Assembly (NCBI GenBank): GCA_964059195.1
Contig: CAXKWD010000011.1
Location: 33,532,066-33,596,065 of the forward strand
Direction: 5' to 3'
Length of the DNA stretch: 64,000 nt
From: Ectobius pallidus
Lineage: Eukaryota > Arthropoda > Insecta > Blattodea > Ectobiidae
This document shows positions 23,746-34,900 of this stretch, one piece after another. How positions within the stretch are numbered: the first letter of the stretch is position 1; the number at the start of each line of letters is the position of its first letter. The notes beneath the pieces are model-generated. The model was given only the letters and a program-made list of their open reading frames with translations. It did not search any database and was not told where the DNA came from. The translations under genes were made by a program, and so were the position numbers.

Positions 23746-25726
23746 GGCCGGGCGCAAGTTGAGACGCAGTTTGGTGACGTGAGGTGACGCAGAGTGACTT
23801 CTAACCTAACTTATTACTTTTCAATACGTCAAATAACAATACTGCAAGAAAAGAAGTCAAATTTTAATTAAGGTGTCATTATTATTATTATACAAAGAAT
23901 TATCAAATATTACCAACTGACAAACAAAAAGAGATACAATGTTCAATAAATGTTCATGTGTATAATAAATAAAATCAACTTAGTATTTGACAATTGTATA
24001 TAGACATGCTTTAATAAAATGAATGTATATAATCCAAAATTTTTATTCACAATCGGATTCGAAACAATATATGGTGTTTATTAAGACTACTAGTATACAG
24101 GTTGAATTTCTTACCAAAACTTGAATTATCTTATACTAGTTGAATTCATACACTAAGCTGCATAATGAAGTTTATCAATAATAATGAGAAAATTATTGAT
24201 CTTTTCGCGGAAATTAAAACAAGAATAATCGATTTAATTTTTAAACGAATAGATCAAGCTTGAGCTGTAACAATTTAAATTACAGTAAGTAAAAAAGTTT
24301 GATTTTGTTCTTTTAGGGTCTTTTCAAGTTTCTGAATCAATTTTCTTTTTAAATATGTATATTTCCTTTTGCACAATATTCAAAACGAAGGCTAAACATT
24401 TTATGAAGCAGCAATCGCAGTAATTTTAGCTACGAGTCGACACTGGGAAGAATGTATTAATTTCCTACAAATTTAATTTTTTTTTAATGTAATGTTGCGA
24501 ATACTTACATTCAGCGATCATATATACATATAATTAATAATTATGATACGAAAATTCATCATTAAGACATAATAAATATATAATTTTTAATAAATATAAT
24601 ACCCTTTAATTTCTTATTTTTAATGTCACTATAACACTCAATCATTCAATTCAATTTAAATTAAGGTTACTTTTCAAATTCCGGTGAGATACTAAGTTTA
24701 ACTCTGAACGGGAAAACATTATAAAGCGAAACGGAACTAATTGGTAAAATCATTTTGAGAAAATGTTTCATTTCAGAAACGTTTGTTAAGGAACATGGAG
24801 CAATTTTACTGTACATAATTATAAAACATTTATGAAAGTAAGTTGAAAATAAATTTCAAGATGACTCCTTCATTTTATTTTTAATTACAAATCTGAAACT
24901 TCCCAACTAATTAATTCTTATGGTTTATACTAGTTATGATATACATCTGTATAGAAAATATACACTTTTATGCCTGCTTATGCACCTTTTTCTTTTCGTC
25001 GAAAATCTACTGCATATAAAATGTTATCTAAAACAAATGAAGGGTACAGCGGAAAACGAAAAAGGATAACAAATTGAACACATTGTATAGAAATTAATTC
25101 AAGAAACGCTTTTGATTGAAAAGAGCATAGCAACAAACTGATAAACAATAAATATGAAGAGTTGAAGAGGGTTTGTTTACTTTCAGAGCGGACATCAATC
25201 TTTCAAACTGCATGGAGTACGATCCTTTTTCCCCTATAATATTACCGCTTTCTGCCTAAACTAATTCCAAAATTCCAAATTCACTATTAGAAGGCATTAT
25301 TATCTCAAAGTCCATAAAAACGGACACTACTATAGCTTTTCCCTTGTTCCCTTCAAATAAATCCATCTTATTTAAGTATAAAAACATTATAAACAACTTT
25401 ATCACATTTCTTTCCAATGCCCTTCGCAATTTCTTCCCAAATCTGAAATTTTAATTTGACGTGTCGTACAATTTTTTCTCCCTCGACCTGCCATAATTAA
25501 TTTCTCCTCAATGTCCATGGTGGACAAACAACTTTTCACGCGCAGTGAGAAGTCACTAGTGAGAAACTGTGGCACGATCACAAACGTCCGCAGCTCGTGA
25601 CTCGTTGAATCTGCTTCACTTCACCCTGCGTGCGAACCTTCGTTGTTGTATTTAATTCTATGTTAAACTTACGGTGAGTCACCTCTACCTCACGTCACCA
25701 AACTGCGTCTCAACTTGCGCCCGGCC
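23746..25726. mobile_element. Non-autonomous PIF/Harbinger-like DNA transposon
   Basis: The termini are perfect inverted repeats over about 40 bp, beginning GGCCGGGCGCAAGTTGAGAC and continuing through GCAGTTTGGTGACGTGAGGT. They are flanked on both sides by TTA (23743-23745 and 25727-25729). A 3-bp TWA-type duplication with GGCC-type ends fits PIF/Harbinger. The 1,981-bp interior is AT-rich, with no transposase or Myb-like ORF, so it must have moved using a transposase made elsewhere. Confidence 0.85.
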
Positions 25727-25729
25727 TTA

Positions 25730-26224
25730 CTGGGATATTCCGATATTATCAACAGTTTCTGAGACTATAGCTCATGAGTCACTGACTAATCCAATATAAG
25801 AATATATGGAATTTCGACCAGTCTCATTTGTCTTTCGTCAGATGTCTATCGTTTTTACTTTTATCACTTTCATTTTATCACACCTAATCGCACTTATTTT
25901 TGTATAAATTCATAAGGACTGAACACTGAAACATCTTTACAGCTTTTTTGTTAAAAAAGAACAATCACTTAGGTAATCACTTAACACAGCGAATGAGTAT
26001 ATACTGTATAAACTACATATGAGCGAAAAGAAATACCAAAATAATATACAATATCTACTACCTTCGACTTTATGATTCGTAGAACAATATAATTCTCGTA
26101 CAGTAATAAATAAGCCTACAATATTAATAATAATGACAATAGTTTTGTAATAGCAAAGCATTTACAGCAAAACATAAAATAACATATTTTCTTGTGCAAG
26201 TTCTTTGCTCTGTAATTGTGCATC
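25730..26224. other. No gene recognised
   Basis: AT-rich sequence between the Harbinger-like element and a LINE fragment. The ORF at 25937-26161 on the minus strand is hydrophobic and unsupported. Confidence 0.45.
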
Positions 26225-26600
26225 TAATATTCAGAGGGTATTTACAAGCCTGAAAAGAATTTTAAGAGTAATATTTAATCTTAAACCTAGAGATTCCTTA
26301 CGTGAGTATTTTAAATTACGTAATATTCTGTTACAAGCGTTTTAATTTTTAAAGCTGGTGTATTTTATAAGAAGAATCTTCAAAATTTTAGACTTAATAT
26401 ACAGTAGATGTACATAATTATGAAAGTAGACAAAGAAATCATGTGCACGTATATCTCGTTACTCAACTACAGAGTACACAAGATCTCCAGTTTGTCTCAT
26501 TGGTAGGATAGTAAACTAACTTCCAAACAGAATTTCTAGTATCAGTAATCTTCGTCTGTATACGTTGAGTCTTAAGACATTTTATGTAAGAATTAGTTTT
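26225..26600 (+). pseudogene. Decayed LINE fragment of the 5.2-8.3 kb family
   Basis: Translation gives LKRILRVIFNL and PRDSLREYFKLRNIL, matching QKRILRVIFNLGQRDSLREV of the intact element. The following sequence is also alignable but interrupted by stops. It is a short, old 3' portion without the reverse transcriptase core. Confidence 0.75.
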
Positions 26601-27179
26601 ATGATCTAAATGTCTTTTTTTTTAGTTTTTAATGGTATTGTGTTGTATTTGTTATTATTACGTTTTTATTGACGATTCTATCTGTACTAGGTACGGGAAA
26701 TAGATAATAAAGAAGAATAAAATTAAAATTATCGGAAACAATTGGATTCATAAGGATCCATATGCACTGGAAATCAACCTTTATTTTAGCTAAATATTCA
26801 CAATAAAATATCATTCGATGTCCGGGTTTTCTCATATTACATTCACTCGCAACTTCGAACGTATGGGGTTCTTACAGCTTGTTTAATCTTTTCCCGGATA
26901 TAACATATATTTCAACAGTCAGTGTATTAAATTGTCCAGCATAAATTGTGCAGAAAATAAAACGTTTTTAATAAACAGAAATGTAAATGAAGGAAATGAA
27001 AACGGCCGTATCTGTTTTATTACTCATAAGTTTGTGATTCCCTCCATCGTAATCTATCATCCCAACATTTTGTAAATTATTTAAGGATTTCTAAGTATTC
27101 GTAAATGTATGACGTCTGGTTATATTGTTGTAGGAATGTGACTTGCACATAAAACGACATTTTTAGAACGTCTTTCGCC

Positions 27180-27322
27180 ATATTTGCTTCGTTCGTGGCC
27201 ATAAAGCGGCCTTTACTTCCGGTGCTCTAAGTACCGCGTCATTGTGAACACAAAATTCTCCAGTATAGTACTCTAGAAATTCGTTGGCGCTTTCATTTTC
27301 TTACGAATTTTATAACCCTTAG
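27180..27322 (+). other. Candidate non-coding first exon with strong donor
   Basis: A locally GC-richer segment ends at ACCCTTAG|GTAAGTATA (27322). It could be a 5' UTR exon of secreted gene 2, whose start-codon exon has an acceptor at 38409, 11 kb away. No clear TATA box is present. Only the donor match and base composition support this. Confidence 0.2.
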
Positions 27323-27765
27323 GTAAGTATACGTTGATGTGAACTTGAATTGAAATCAGAGAAGAAAAAAGTGTATGGTAATATACAAACCAAATATTAC
27401 GTCATAGGACCCTTTGCAATGCATAAGAAACTAACCCTCGCCAAGTATTTCAGTTTGTTCCAGCTTTCACTTCATTCTTTAAAAGGAATCGCTATCGCCC
27501 TTTTTGCGAGTAGTTGATGACTGTTTAGACGATATATTGATTTAGATGTAGAAGTAACATCAGTGTGATTTTCTAAGCTTTATGCATTTGTGCTAGTTCT
27601 GGTGACATACAGCGAGGCGTTTGACTAAAAATAGAACTTGAGAGAGGCCTATAGTAGTGGTATGTGTTTCATTGGTTAATCGAGGAATAGTTTGAAAAGA
27701 AAAGCCGAAAATAATTAATTTTAAATTTCTACAGTACAAAATGAAGATAACTAATCAGTAATCAC

Positions 27766-28439
27766 TAAGGTTCGGATGTTGATGACACGTCATATTTTTA
27801 TCCTGACCTCCATTATCACCGCAAACACAAATTAAACATGAATTGCACATTTGTTATCCTAATCGGACCGTTTTTATTTTCATATAATGTCATATTTTGG
27901 TCATTTTCATAGTCTTGATCATATTTCAGTCATATTTGTAATTTAGCGTCATATTTCAGTTATAAATTCGATAAAAGAGCACAATTATCCGGTATGTGCA
28001 CTCAGATGTCGACTTTTTCCGAAAAAGAGCCACAAATATTTTGGTTTTACTATAACTGAAATGTGAAGGGACAATAACAAGTAAGCCTAATTCAGTTATA
28101 AATTACCTCTTGCCCCTTGTTAATAACTTCCAATAGACATGTTTTTAAAAATATTTTCAGTTCACATTTACAGTGGTATTTGAAAACATTAACAGATTAG
28201 AAGTTCTTTACAAGTAAAACTGCAAATCACCGGTTAAATTGTTAAAAAGTGATTATTTGAATAAATTTATGTGATGTAATAATTTAGTATCTTTAAAAAT
28301 TTAAATTAGAACATTTATTTTTTTAAATACATTTTTATGAGGTCGTATTTCGGATTTTTGGGTCATATTTAGTCATTTTTAAGGTCATATTTGCAGTCAT
28401 ATTTTCCACTTTCTTAGGTCATAAACATCCGAACAACTA
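27766..28439. mobile_element. hAT-like MITE, family B copy 1
   Basis: Termini GGTTCGGATGTTGATGAC and GTCATAAACATCCGAAC are inverted repeats. Near both ends the interior has repeated GTCATATTT motifs like those in family A, and both families have GACA(T/C)GTCATATTTTT just inside the left end. The 8-bp target duplication is no longer recognisable. No coding capacity. Copy 2 is at 49336-49975. Confidence 0.7.
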
Positions 28440-28567
28440 CTGTTCTGAAGTTGCAACTTTAAAAACTAGTACTATTGTGATCTTGTTGGCGATTGATGCA
28501 TCGATTACTGATGCGCAGGCACAAATCAATGAGTCAATATTAAGAAATAAATAGGAATATTAGGTTT

Positions 28568-29001
28568 TGTTCGACCATACCATATATTTCGCTTATTACA
28601 TGTGACGTAACGATATCATAATGATTCTCATTTCGAAACTGATCTTCATTATGACATCGGTGTGGTGTCGATTATGATCGAACATTGAACGATTTTTAGA
28701 CCTAAAGAGTAGCAACTCGAAACTACGTAATAAACAACCTGTTTTTAAAATGAAATTAATTTTGTTCGTATTAATTTTCGTATCATTTTAAAATAAATTC
28801 GTTTCCATTTTTCAAAATCCGTTGGATTCAAGATAATTACCAAAAGAAGGTTCGATTTGATTGACACCATGAGCTACCACCTCTCGTAGAAGACAAGAAC
28901 TACGACAACCATCTCATGCGAAGCTCATGGAGGTCTCGCCGTTTGTTTGAGTAAATCTAAAATCTCAAAATTTAAATATTCACACTAATTATGATCGAAC
29001 A
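28568..29001. mobile_element. MITE family C, copy 1
   Basis: A ~434-bp element with ends TGTTCGACCATA and (reverse complement) TGTTCGATCATA. The reverse complement of the whole element aligns with 38968-39396, including a CTACGA...AGATGG...AGCTCATG stretch and a TCATAATGAAGATCAG stretch. It is non-coding and I cannot assign a superfamily. Confidence 0.65.
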
Positions 29002-29126
29002 AAAACATTCTTATGCAACTTTCCTATAATGATAATTAAAGTAATCGTATGAAAATTATGAAACTCGCGTTGATCGTTGTTTGTTGAAGCCCATTCTTGA
29101 GTTCACATGATTGCTTATGTTATAAC

Positions 29127-29588
29127 TAGGAGGCAGATTTCTATGACATGTCATATTTTTCCCCTTTGCATTATTTCTGGTTTCCGACTAATTTAAACCC
29201 GATTCCAAGCATCCTGGTGAAAATGGAACAGCTTTTATTGTGCATATAACTGTATATTTAGGATAGTTTCAACTGTCGTAGCATATTTAGTATGAATATG
29301 CATATTTAGGTCATATTTTTGCATATCTGTGTGCATATTAAAGACATTTTGAAGTTTCATATCATATTTTGCACATTTTATACTAAAATGATACTTTTTG
29401 AGAATTTACAGATATTTTAAACAATTAACACTATATTTTAATAAAATGTATTGTAATGAAACTTAAAAAAAATATACACAATGTGTAAGTGGTATAGCCA
29501 AATTTTAAATTTGATTGGTCATATTTTAATGTTTTTAGATCATAAATGCATGCATCCTATTTTTTAGGTCATAGAAATCCGCCTCCTA
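29127..29588. mobile_element. hAT-like MITE, family A copy 2
   Basis: 462 bp with TAGGAGGCAGATTTCTATGA at the left and its inverted match at the right. Flanking 8-bp duplications are GTTATAAC / ATTATAAC (7 of 8). The interior closely follows copies 1 and 3. Confidence 0.8.
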
Positions 29589-29596
29589 ATTATAAC

Positions 29597-30332
29597 TAAA
29601 GGCAGCGCTATGCTCCACCCTGAAATTCTGTACCACTTTTCAGGTTTTATATACGTCCTGAATATTATTAGTTTTTAGTTAAAATTAGTGTTTTTTATTC
29701 ATAACTCTCGTGTCACAACGAAGTTCTTTTGTTTTTCTCTTTTTTTTTAAATGTTAGAAATCAGTGGCGGCCATGCCCTTGGAGATTTTATGCTGTAACA
29801 GGAAAAGTTGAATGCCTAGACAAAAATCTCCTAACAAAAGTTGCTTGTATATGTCCTCTCTATACACAAGTAAAATATTTCGGTGTTATTCATTAGCACT
29901 CTGTTTATCCATCGTGAATAATGAAGTCATGAAACCACAATGTTGGTACATGTAGAGAAAGGAAACATACTGTATAAAACCCCTGAAAAAATTCCTACAA
30001 TAATTTAAATGAAGCTAAGTCACGTTAATAAATAATTATTAAGCATTGAAATACAATATGCTATTCATATTCCAATTGCAGTCATTTTCTCAAAGCTGTT
30101 CGCATGAACTCCACTATACGAAGGGAAGCGCCGTACAGGGGCGAACACTTCTCCCACACCGGTGTACTGCGTGCAGTATCCAGGCTATACAAAGGGGCTA
30201 GTCCATAATCTTGCATGGGGAAACGTGATGGTCCCCTATTTCTAACTCTTACGTAGGTCATGGAGGGCCATACGTCCACTGGAGGTTAAGGATTCCTGAG
30301 TTTTAGACAATCGTCCCATGAAATATTATAAC
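29597..30332. other. No supported gene; dispersed repeat and GC-rich patch
   Basis: 29748-29895 is one copy of a dispersed repeat (AATCAGTGGCGG, GGAGATTTTATGCTGT, AATATTTCGGTGTTATTCAT). Other copies are at 45246-45395 (+) and about 44600-44690 (-). 30066-30296 is a GC-richer patch with an open 65-codon minus-strand frame of unknown nature. Confidence 0.5.
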
Positions 30333-30522
30333 TAGGGGGCGGATTTCTATGACATGTCATATTTCTTCCCTTTGCATTATTTCAGGTTTCCGACTAATTT
30401 AAACCCGATTCCAAGCATCCTGGTGAAAATGGAACAGCTTTTATTGTGCATATAACTGTATATTTAGGTCATCTTTAATGCATATTTCTGTGCATTTTAA
30501 AGAAATTTTGAAGTTTCATATC

Positions 30523-31459
30523 TGTAAGGGACGGCCGGAAAATATATCCGGTCCGAGAGGGCAATGTAAGTCTTTAGGACCAATGTTAGGGTCAGGACCG
30601 TAAGGAGCAAATGTTAGGTTAAGGTACTTCTCAAATAGGAAATAAAACGTTGCTTTTAGGTTTGGAAGGGACTTCAATTGGAAGTGCATAAGATAGGAAA
30701 GATTAGCCACCTCTGAATAGCTAGTGAGGACCAGATTCGAAAGAATCAAAATGAGAGCAATAGACTGTAACCTCAGGACACTGGTATCAGGAATCCACGG
30801 ACTACTTAAGGAAAACAATCGAAACGTGAAATAATCACAACTTACTAGATTCACACACAATAATTATTTAAACTAATTGAAATAGAAACACTGATACATA
30901 AGATGCAAGAGTACGTTATCACACGTGGTTGAAAATATTAATTTCTTGAAAACCTTGACAAATAATATCTTAAAATGCGTAGATTAACTTGCTCTTGAAG
31001 TTAATACTAAACTTTTGCATGTAGTTTAGTCGTAAAAGCTGATATAAGCACTGGAACATGTAGCGTTGGTTGCACAACTGTTGCGTAATATCAAACTTCT
31101 GTAACTCGGAGAATTCACTCGCGAATTTGATGAATTATATGTAATTATGTATGAATAATTACTGAGAGCCACAATTGCGCACAATTGTGTCTAATTCACC
31201 GCTTCCAGAGCAAGTTTAATGAAACTTGGTAGAAAAAGCGGGAATTCCTCGAGCCTACTAGATACACTGTTATCTGCGTGAGGTCTCGTTCAATACTAAC
31301 TGGCGTGACGCTACACCACCACATATAACAAAAGAAATTAGCAAGTCATGCATGATCCCACAATGCTTTGAGGCGGGAATAAGATGACAATCAAAGCGGG
31401 ACATTGCAAGCGGACAGTTTGAAACATTCTAAAGTAGAAACATGTTGCTTGCGCGAACA
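30523..31459 (-). repeat. 3' LTR of the BEL/Pao element
   Basis: Same 937-bp length as the partner and identical apart from one base seen. It should supply the polyadenylation signals of the element RNA. Confidence 0.95.
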
Positions 31460-31721
31460 TACCGACCCTTTTGAACTATTTAGTTTAACAAAATAGATAA
31501 AGAGCAAGCTATAAAAAATACATTCAAATGGACAAATAACATAAAGGAAAACACTTATTATATACATCACAATAACACAGTTTATCTCCGAAAAGTAAAA
31601 CCTTATTGTGTAAGGAGGAAAACCAAATAACACTTATTACAATGTAACGGTTTGTCTACACTATAATTGCTTGTAAAACAATAAAGAGATATGAAATATT
31701 AATTGCACTGTATTACACTTA

Positions 31722-31927
31722 TTATTGATCTGGCAATGGACATAATTTCACTACCGGGCGCTTGTATTCACCACTAGGAGTGCGAACTGTCGCCACACGA
31801 ATTAGACCGTCTTCTCCCGGATGCACCTTGGTGATGACTTTGTAGAATTTGCCATTTTTCAAGACATTTCATATCGTAGAAAGGGCCTAACAGGAGTTAC
31901 TCTGTAGTTAGGAAGATTGCCCATCAG
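31722..31927 (-). pseudogene. Remnants of BEL integrase start and C-terminal DUF5641 domain
   Basis: Directly after the gag-pol stop, the same frame continues LMGNLPNYRVTPVRPFLRYE, the usual entry to the BEL integrase catalytic core. It then meets TGA. The next sequence, one frame over, reads KVITKVHPGEDGLIRVATVR, TPSGEYKRPVVKLCPLPDQ and two stops, which is the end of the DUF5641-type C-terminal domain. The junction lies near 31858-31872. The whole DDE catalytic core and most of DUF5641 are absent. Confidence 0.85.
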
Positions 31928-34900
31928 CTATTGAGCAGATTGTGCCTTTAGTTTATAGCAAGTCAGACACTTGTGTAGAACAGATTTCACTAGTCTGCGC
32001 ACGCAAGGGATCCAATATGCTTGTCTTAACGAGGCTATCGTAAGCTGATGTGACGCATGTAAAAGCTTAAAATGTTCATGCTTTACAATTAGAGCAGTTA
32101 GATGGTGCTTGCTTGGCAATATGATCTGATGTTTAGCATCATATGCAAGATGAGATTTATCTATGCGACCACCAACTCGTAAAAGACCATTTTCGTCCAG
32201 AAATGGTGTTAATGTATGAATAGAACTTTTCGCAGAAGTTTCTTTCAGATTTTTAAGATCTGCAATTTCACTCTTAAAAGATGAATGCTGAGCACTTTTA
32301 ACACAAGTTTGTAAAGCTTGTTGAAGCTCTTCAGCTGTAATAGGTCCATGAAATTTTGTTTCATGGCGACATGCAGCAATAAATCTATTCATGTAGCATG
32401 TTACTCTTTGCAGGCGTCGGAGATCTGAGAATGTTGTAAGAAAATGTTCTCTCTCCTTTGTTGACACCAGACAGACATTTGCAAGTTGTTCTGATGAATC
32501 AGGAACACTTAGTTGTTGTGGTTGTTTTGGCCAGGCTGTCTCTGGTGAAGATAACCAGTTAGGACCGTGCCACCACAAATCGATTTCAGATAACTGCTCA
32601 CAAGAAATTCCTCTTGAGACAAGATCTGCTGGATTTTCATGTGTGGCAATGTGTCGCCATGTAGCAGTCTCCGAAAGTTCTTGTATCTGCGACACACGAT
32701 TTGAAACAAAGGTTTTCCACTTTCGTGCATCAGTTTTGAGCCAAGAAAGTACCACTGTAGAATCTGACCACAAACAATTTTGTAAAGGTTGTACCTTGAG
32801 GTCACTTAGCACTTTGTTGTATAATTTAGCTAGCAGAAGTGCACCACAGAGTTCAAGGCGTGGAATGGTTTGCTTCTTTAGAGGAGAAACCTTAGATTTT
32901 GAACATAATAATTGAACAGTAGTTTCACCTTCACTATTTACAGAACGAATATATATACAAGCTCCATACGCCTTCTCGGAGGCGTCACAGAAACCATGTA
33001 ATTGAATGTCCTGCACTGTACCAGATGTAAGCACATATCTGGGAATACGCAAGGTGTGAATAGTAGCTAATGTTTTACAGATTTCCAGCCATTTCTCCAC
33101 CAGATGCACAGGTACGGTTTCATCCCAGTCTAATTTCTCAATCCAGAGAGATTGCATAAAGATTTTAGCATTTATGACAATAGGACTAGCCAATCCTAGC
33201 GGATCAAAGATAGATGAAATAAGTGAAAGGATATTTCGTTTGGTTAGTTTACCTTGCACATGGGTTTGGAGTGAAGGATGTGATTGGATCTGAAATTTAT
33301 CATTAACTGGGTGCCAAAGTAAGCCTAGGGCATGTATGTTTTCATTGTTATCAAGTGCCAGGGGCAATTGAGTTTCTCGATGTGAAGGAGGTACTGATTC
33401 CAATAAAGCTTCATGGTTGGAACACCATTTTCGCAGAGGAAATCCACCACAATTGAGCATATCTGTAAGCTCACTTTGCAGTTTCAGGGCTTCTTGGATG
33501 TCATTGTGGCCTGCTAAACAGTCATCAACATAAAATGATTCCCGTACTGCCTGAGCAGCAAGCGGATACTTCTCTTCTTCTTCTAGCGCAAGCTGATGTA
33601 AAGATCTTATGGCCAAAAATGATGCAGATTTGGTACCATAAGTGACAGTAGTTAGAGCGTAGTCTTGTATGGGTTCATTAGGACTTGAACGCCACACAAT
33701 TCTTTGAAGATTCTGATCTTCTTTATGCATCCTTACTTGCCTGTACATTTTAGAAATGTCTGCTGAAAATGCATACTTGTAGGTGCGGAACCGAAGTACA
33801 ATAGATGAAAGATCGTCTTGTATAGTTGGCCCTAGTTTCAAGATGTCGTTCAATGACTTGCCTGAAGACGACTTTGCTGAGGCATCGAATACAACTCGGG
33901 TTTTCGTGCTAGTTGAACTAGGCTTTATAACAGCATGATGCGGCAAGTAGTAACATTTTTCTCCAGGCTGAGGAAGTGAAACCTTCTTCATGTGGCCTAG
34001 ATTTTCATACTCTTCCAGAAATTTGGAATAGTCTTCTTTTAAGCTAGGGTTAGCTTCAAGTTTGCGTTCCAGGTGTCCTAAGCGTTTTATAGCTTGTTGC
34101 CTAGATTCGCCCAGAGAATCTACAGGTTGATTCTTGGGGAGCTGCACTACGAATGCACCATCAGTTGCACGAGTGGTGTTTTCTACGTAGTGTTCTTCAC
34201 ATTCACGTTCTTCTTTGGTGTGTACTGCGCTGGGGAAGTCTTCCAGCTCCCAAAATTGCCTTAGTTGCCTGTCCACGTTGTCGACAGTTACAAACAAGTT
34301 ATGCTGTGAGAACGTCACCTTCTTGTTTTTAATGGCAGACTTAGGAACTATACCACTGATTATCCAACCAAGCTCGGTGTTGGTCAGAACAGGCTGATTT
34401 GGTTTAACTATTCTTTCGTTTGTGATTAATTGAAAGAATAAGTTGGCACCAATTAGCAATTGTACATCACCAGGTACATGGAATTTAGGGTCAGCTAATG
34501 GAAGTTCACTGGGAATATTGAATTTGTAGGGGTCAATTTGGACAGCAGGAAGCTTATTTACAATGTGAGGTAGAACTAGGCAGTTTAGGTTAGCTTGGAA
34601 AGCGTGGATCCTGGATCTCATATTAATAGTGATGCTGTGACCACAAGCTGAGGTGCCATTGATACCTCTTATGTGAGTCTCCACTGCGCTAGTTGGTAAT
34701 TGTAATTTCCTTGCCAAATCTTCCGTGATGAAATTAATCTGACTACCAGAATCAAGCAAAGCTCTGCATTTTACAAGTTTTCCATTTTTGTCTTCTATTT
34801 CGACCACTGCAGTTGCAAGAAGAATTTCACATTGGCTAGCCTTTTCTTTTATAGAACAGTAACTAGCTGGAATGTTTGTTGCCGTGCTGGCTGTAGAACT

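Noticed and set aside
28750..28792. Signal-peptide-like start MKLILFVLIFVSF
   Set aside because: It stops after 13 codons, lies inside MITE family C copy 1 and has no splice donor, unlike the three accepted secreted genes.
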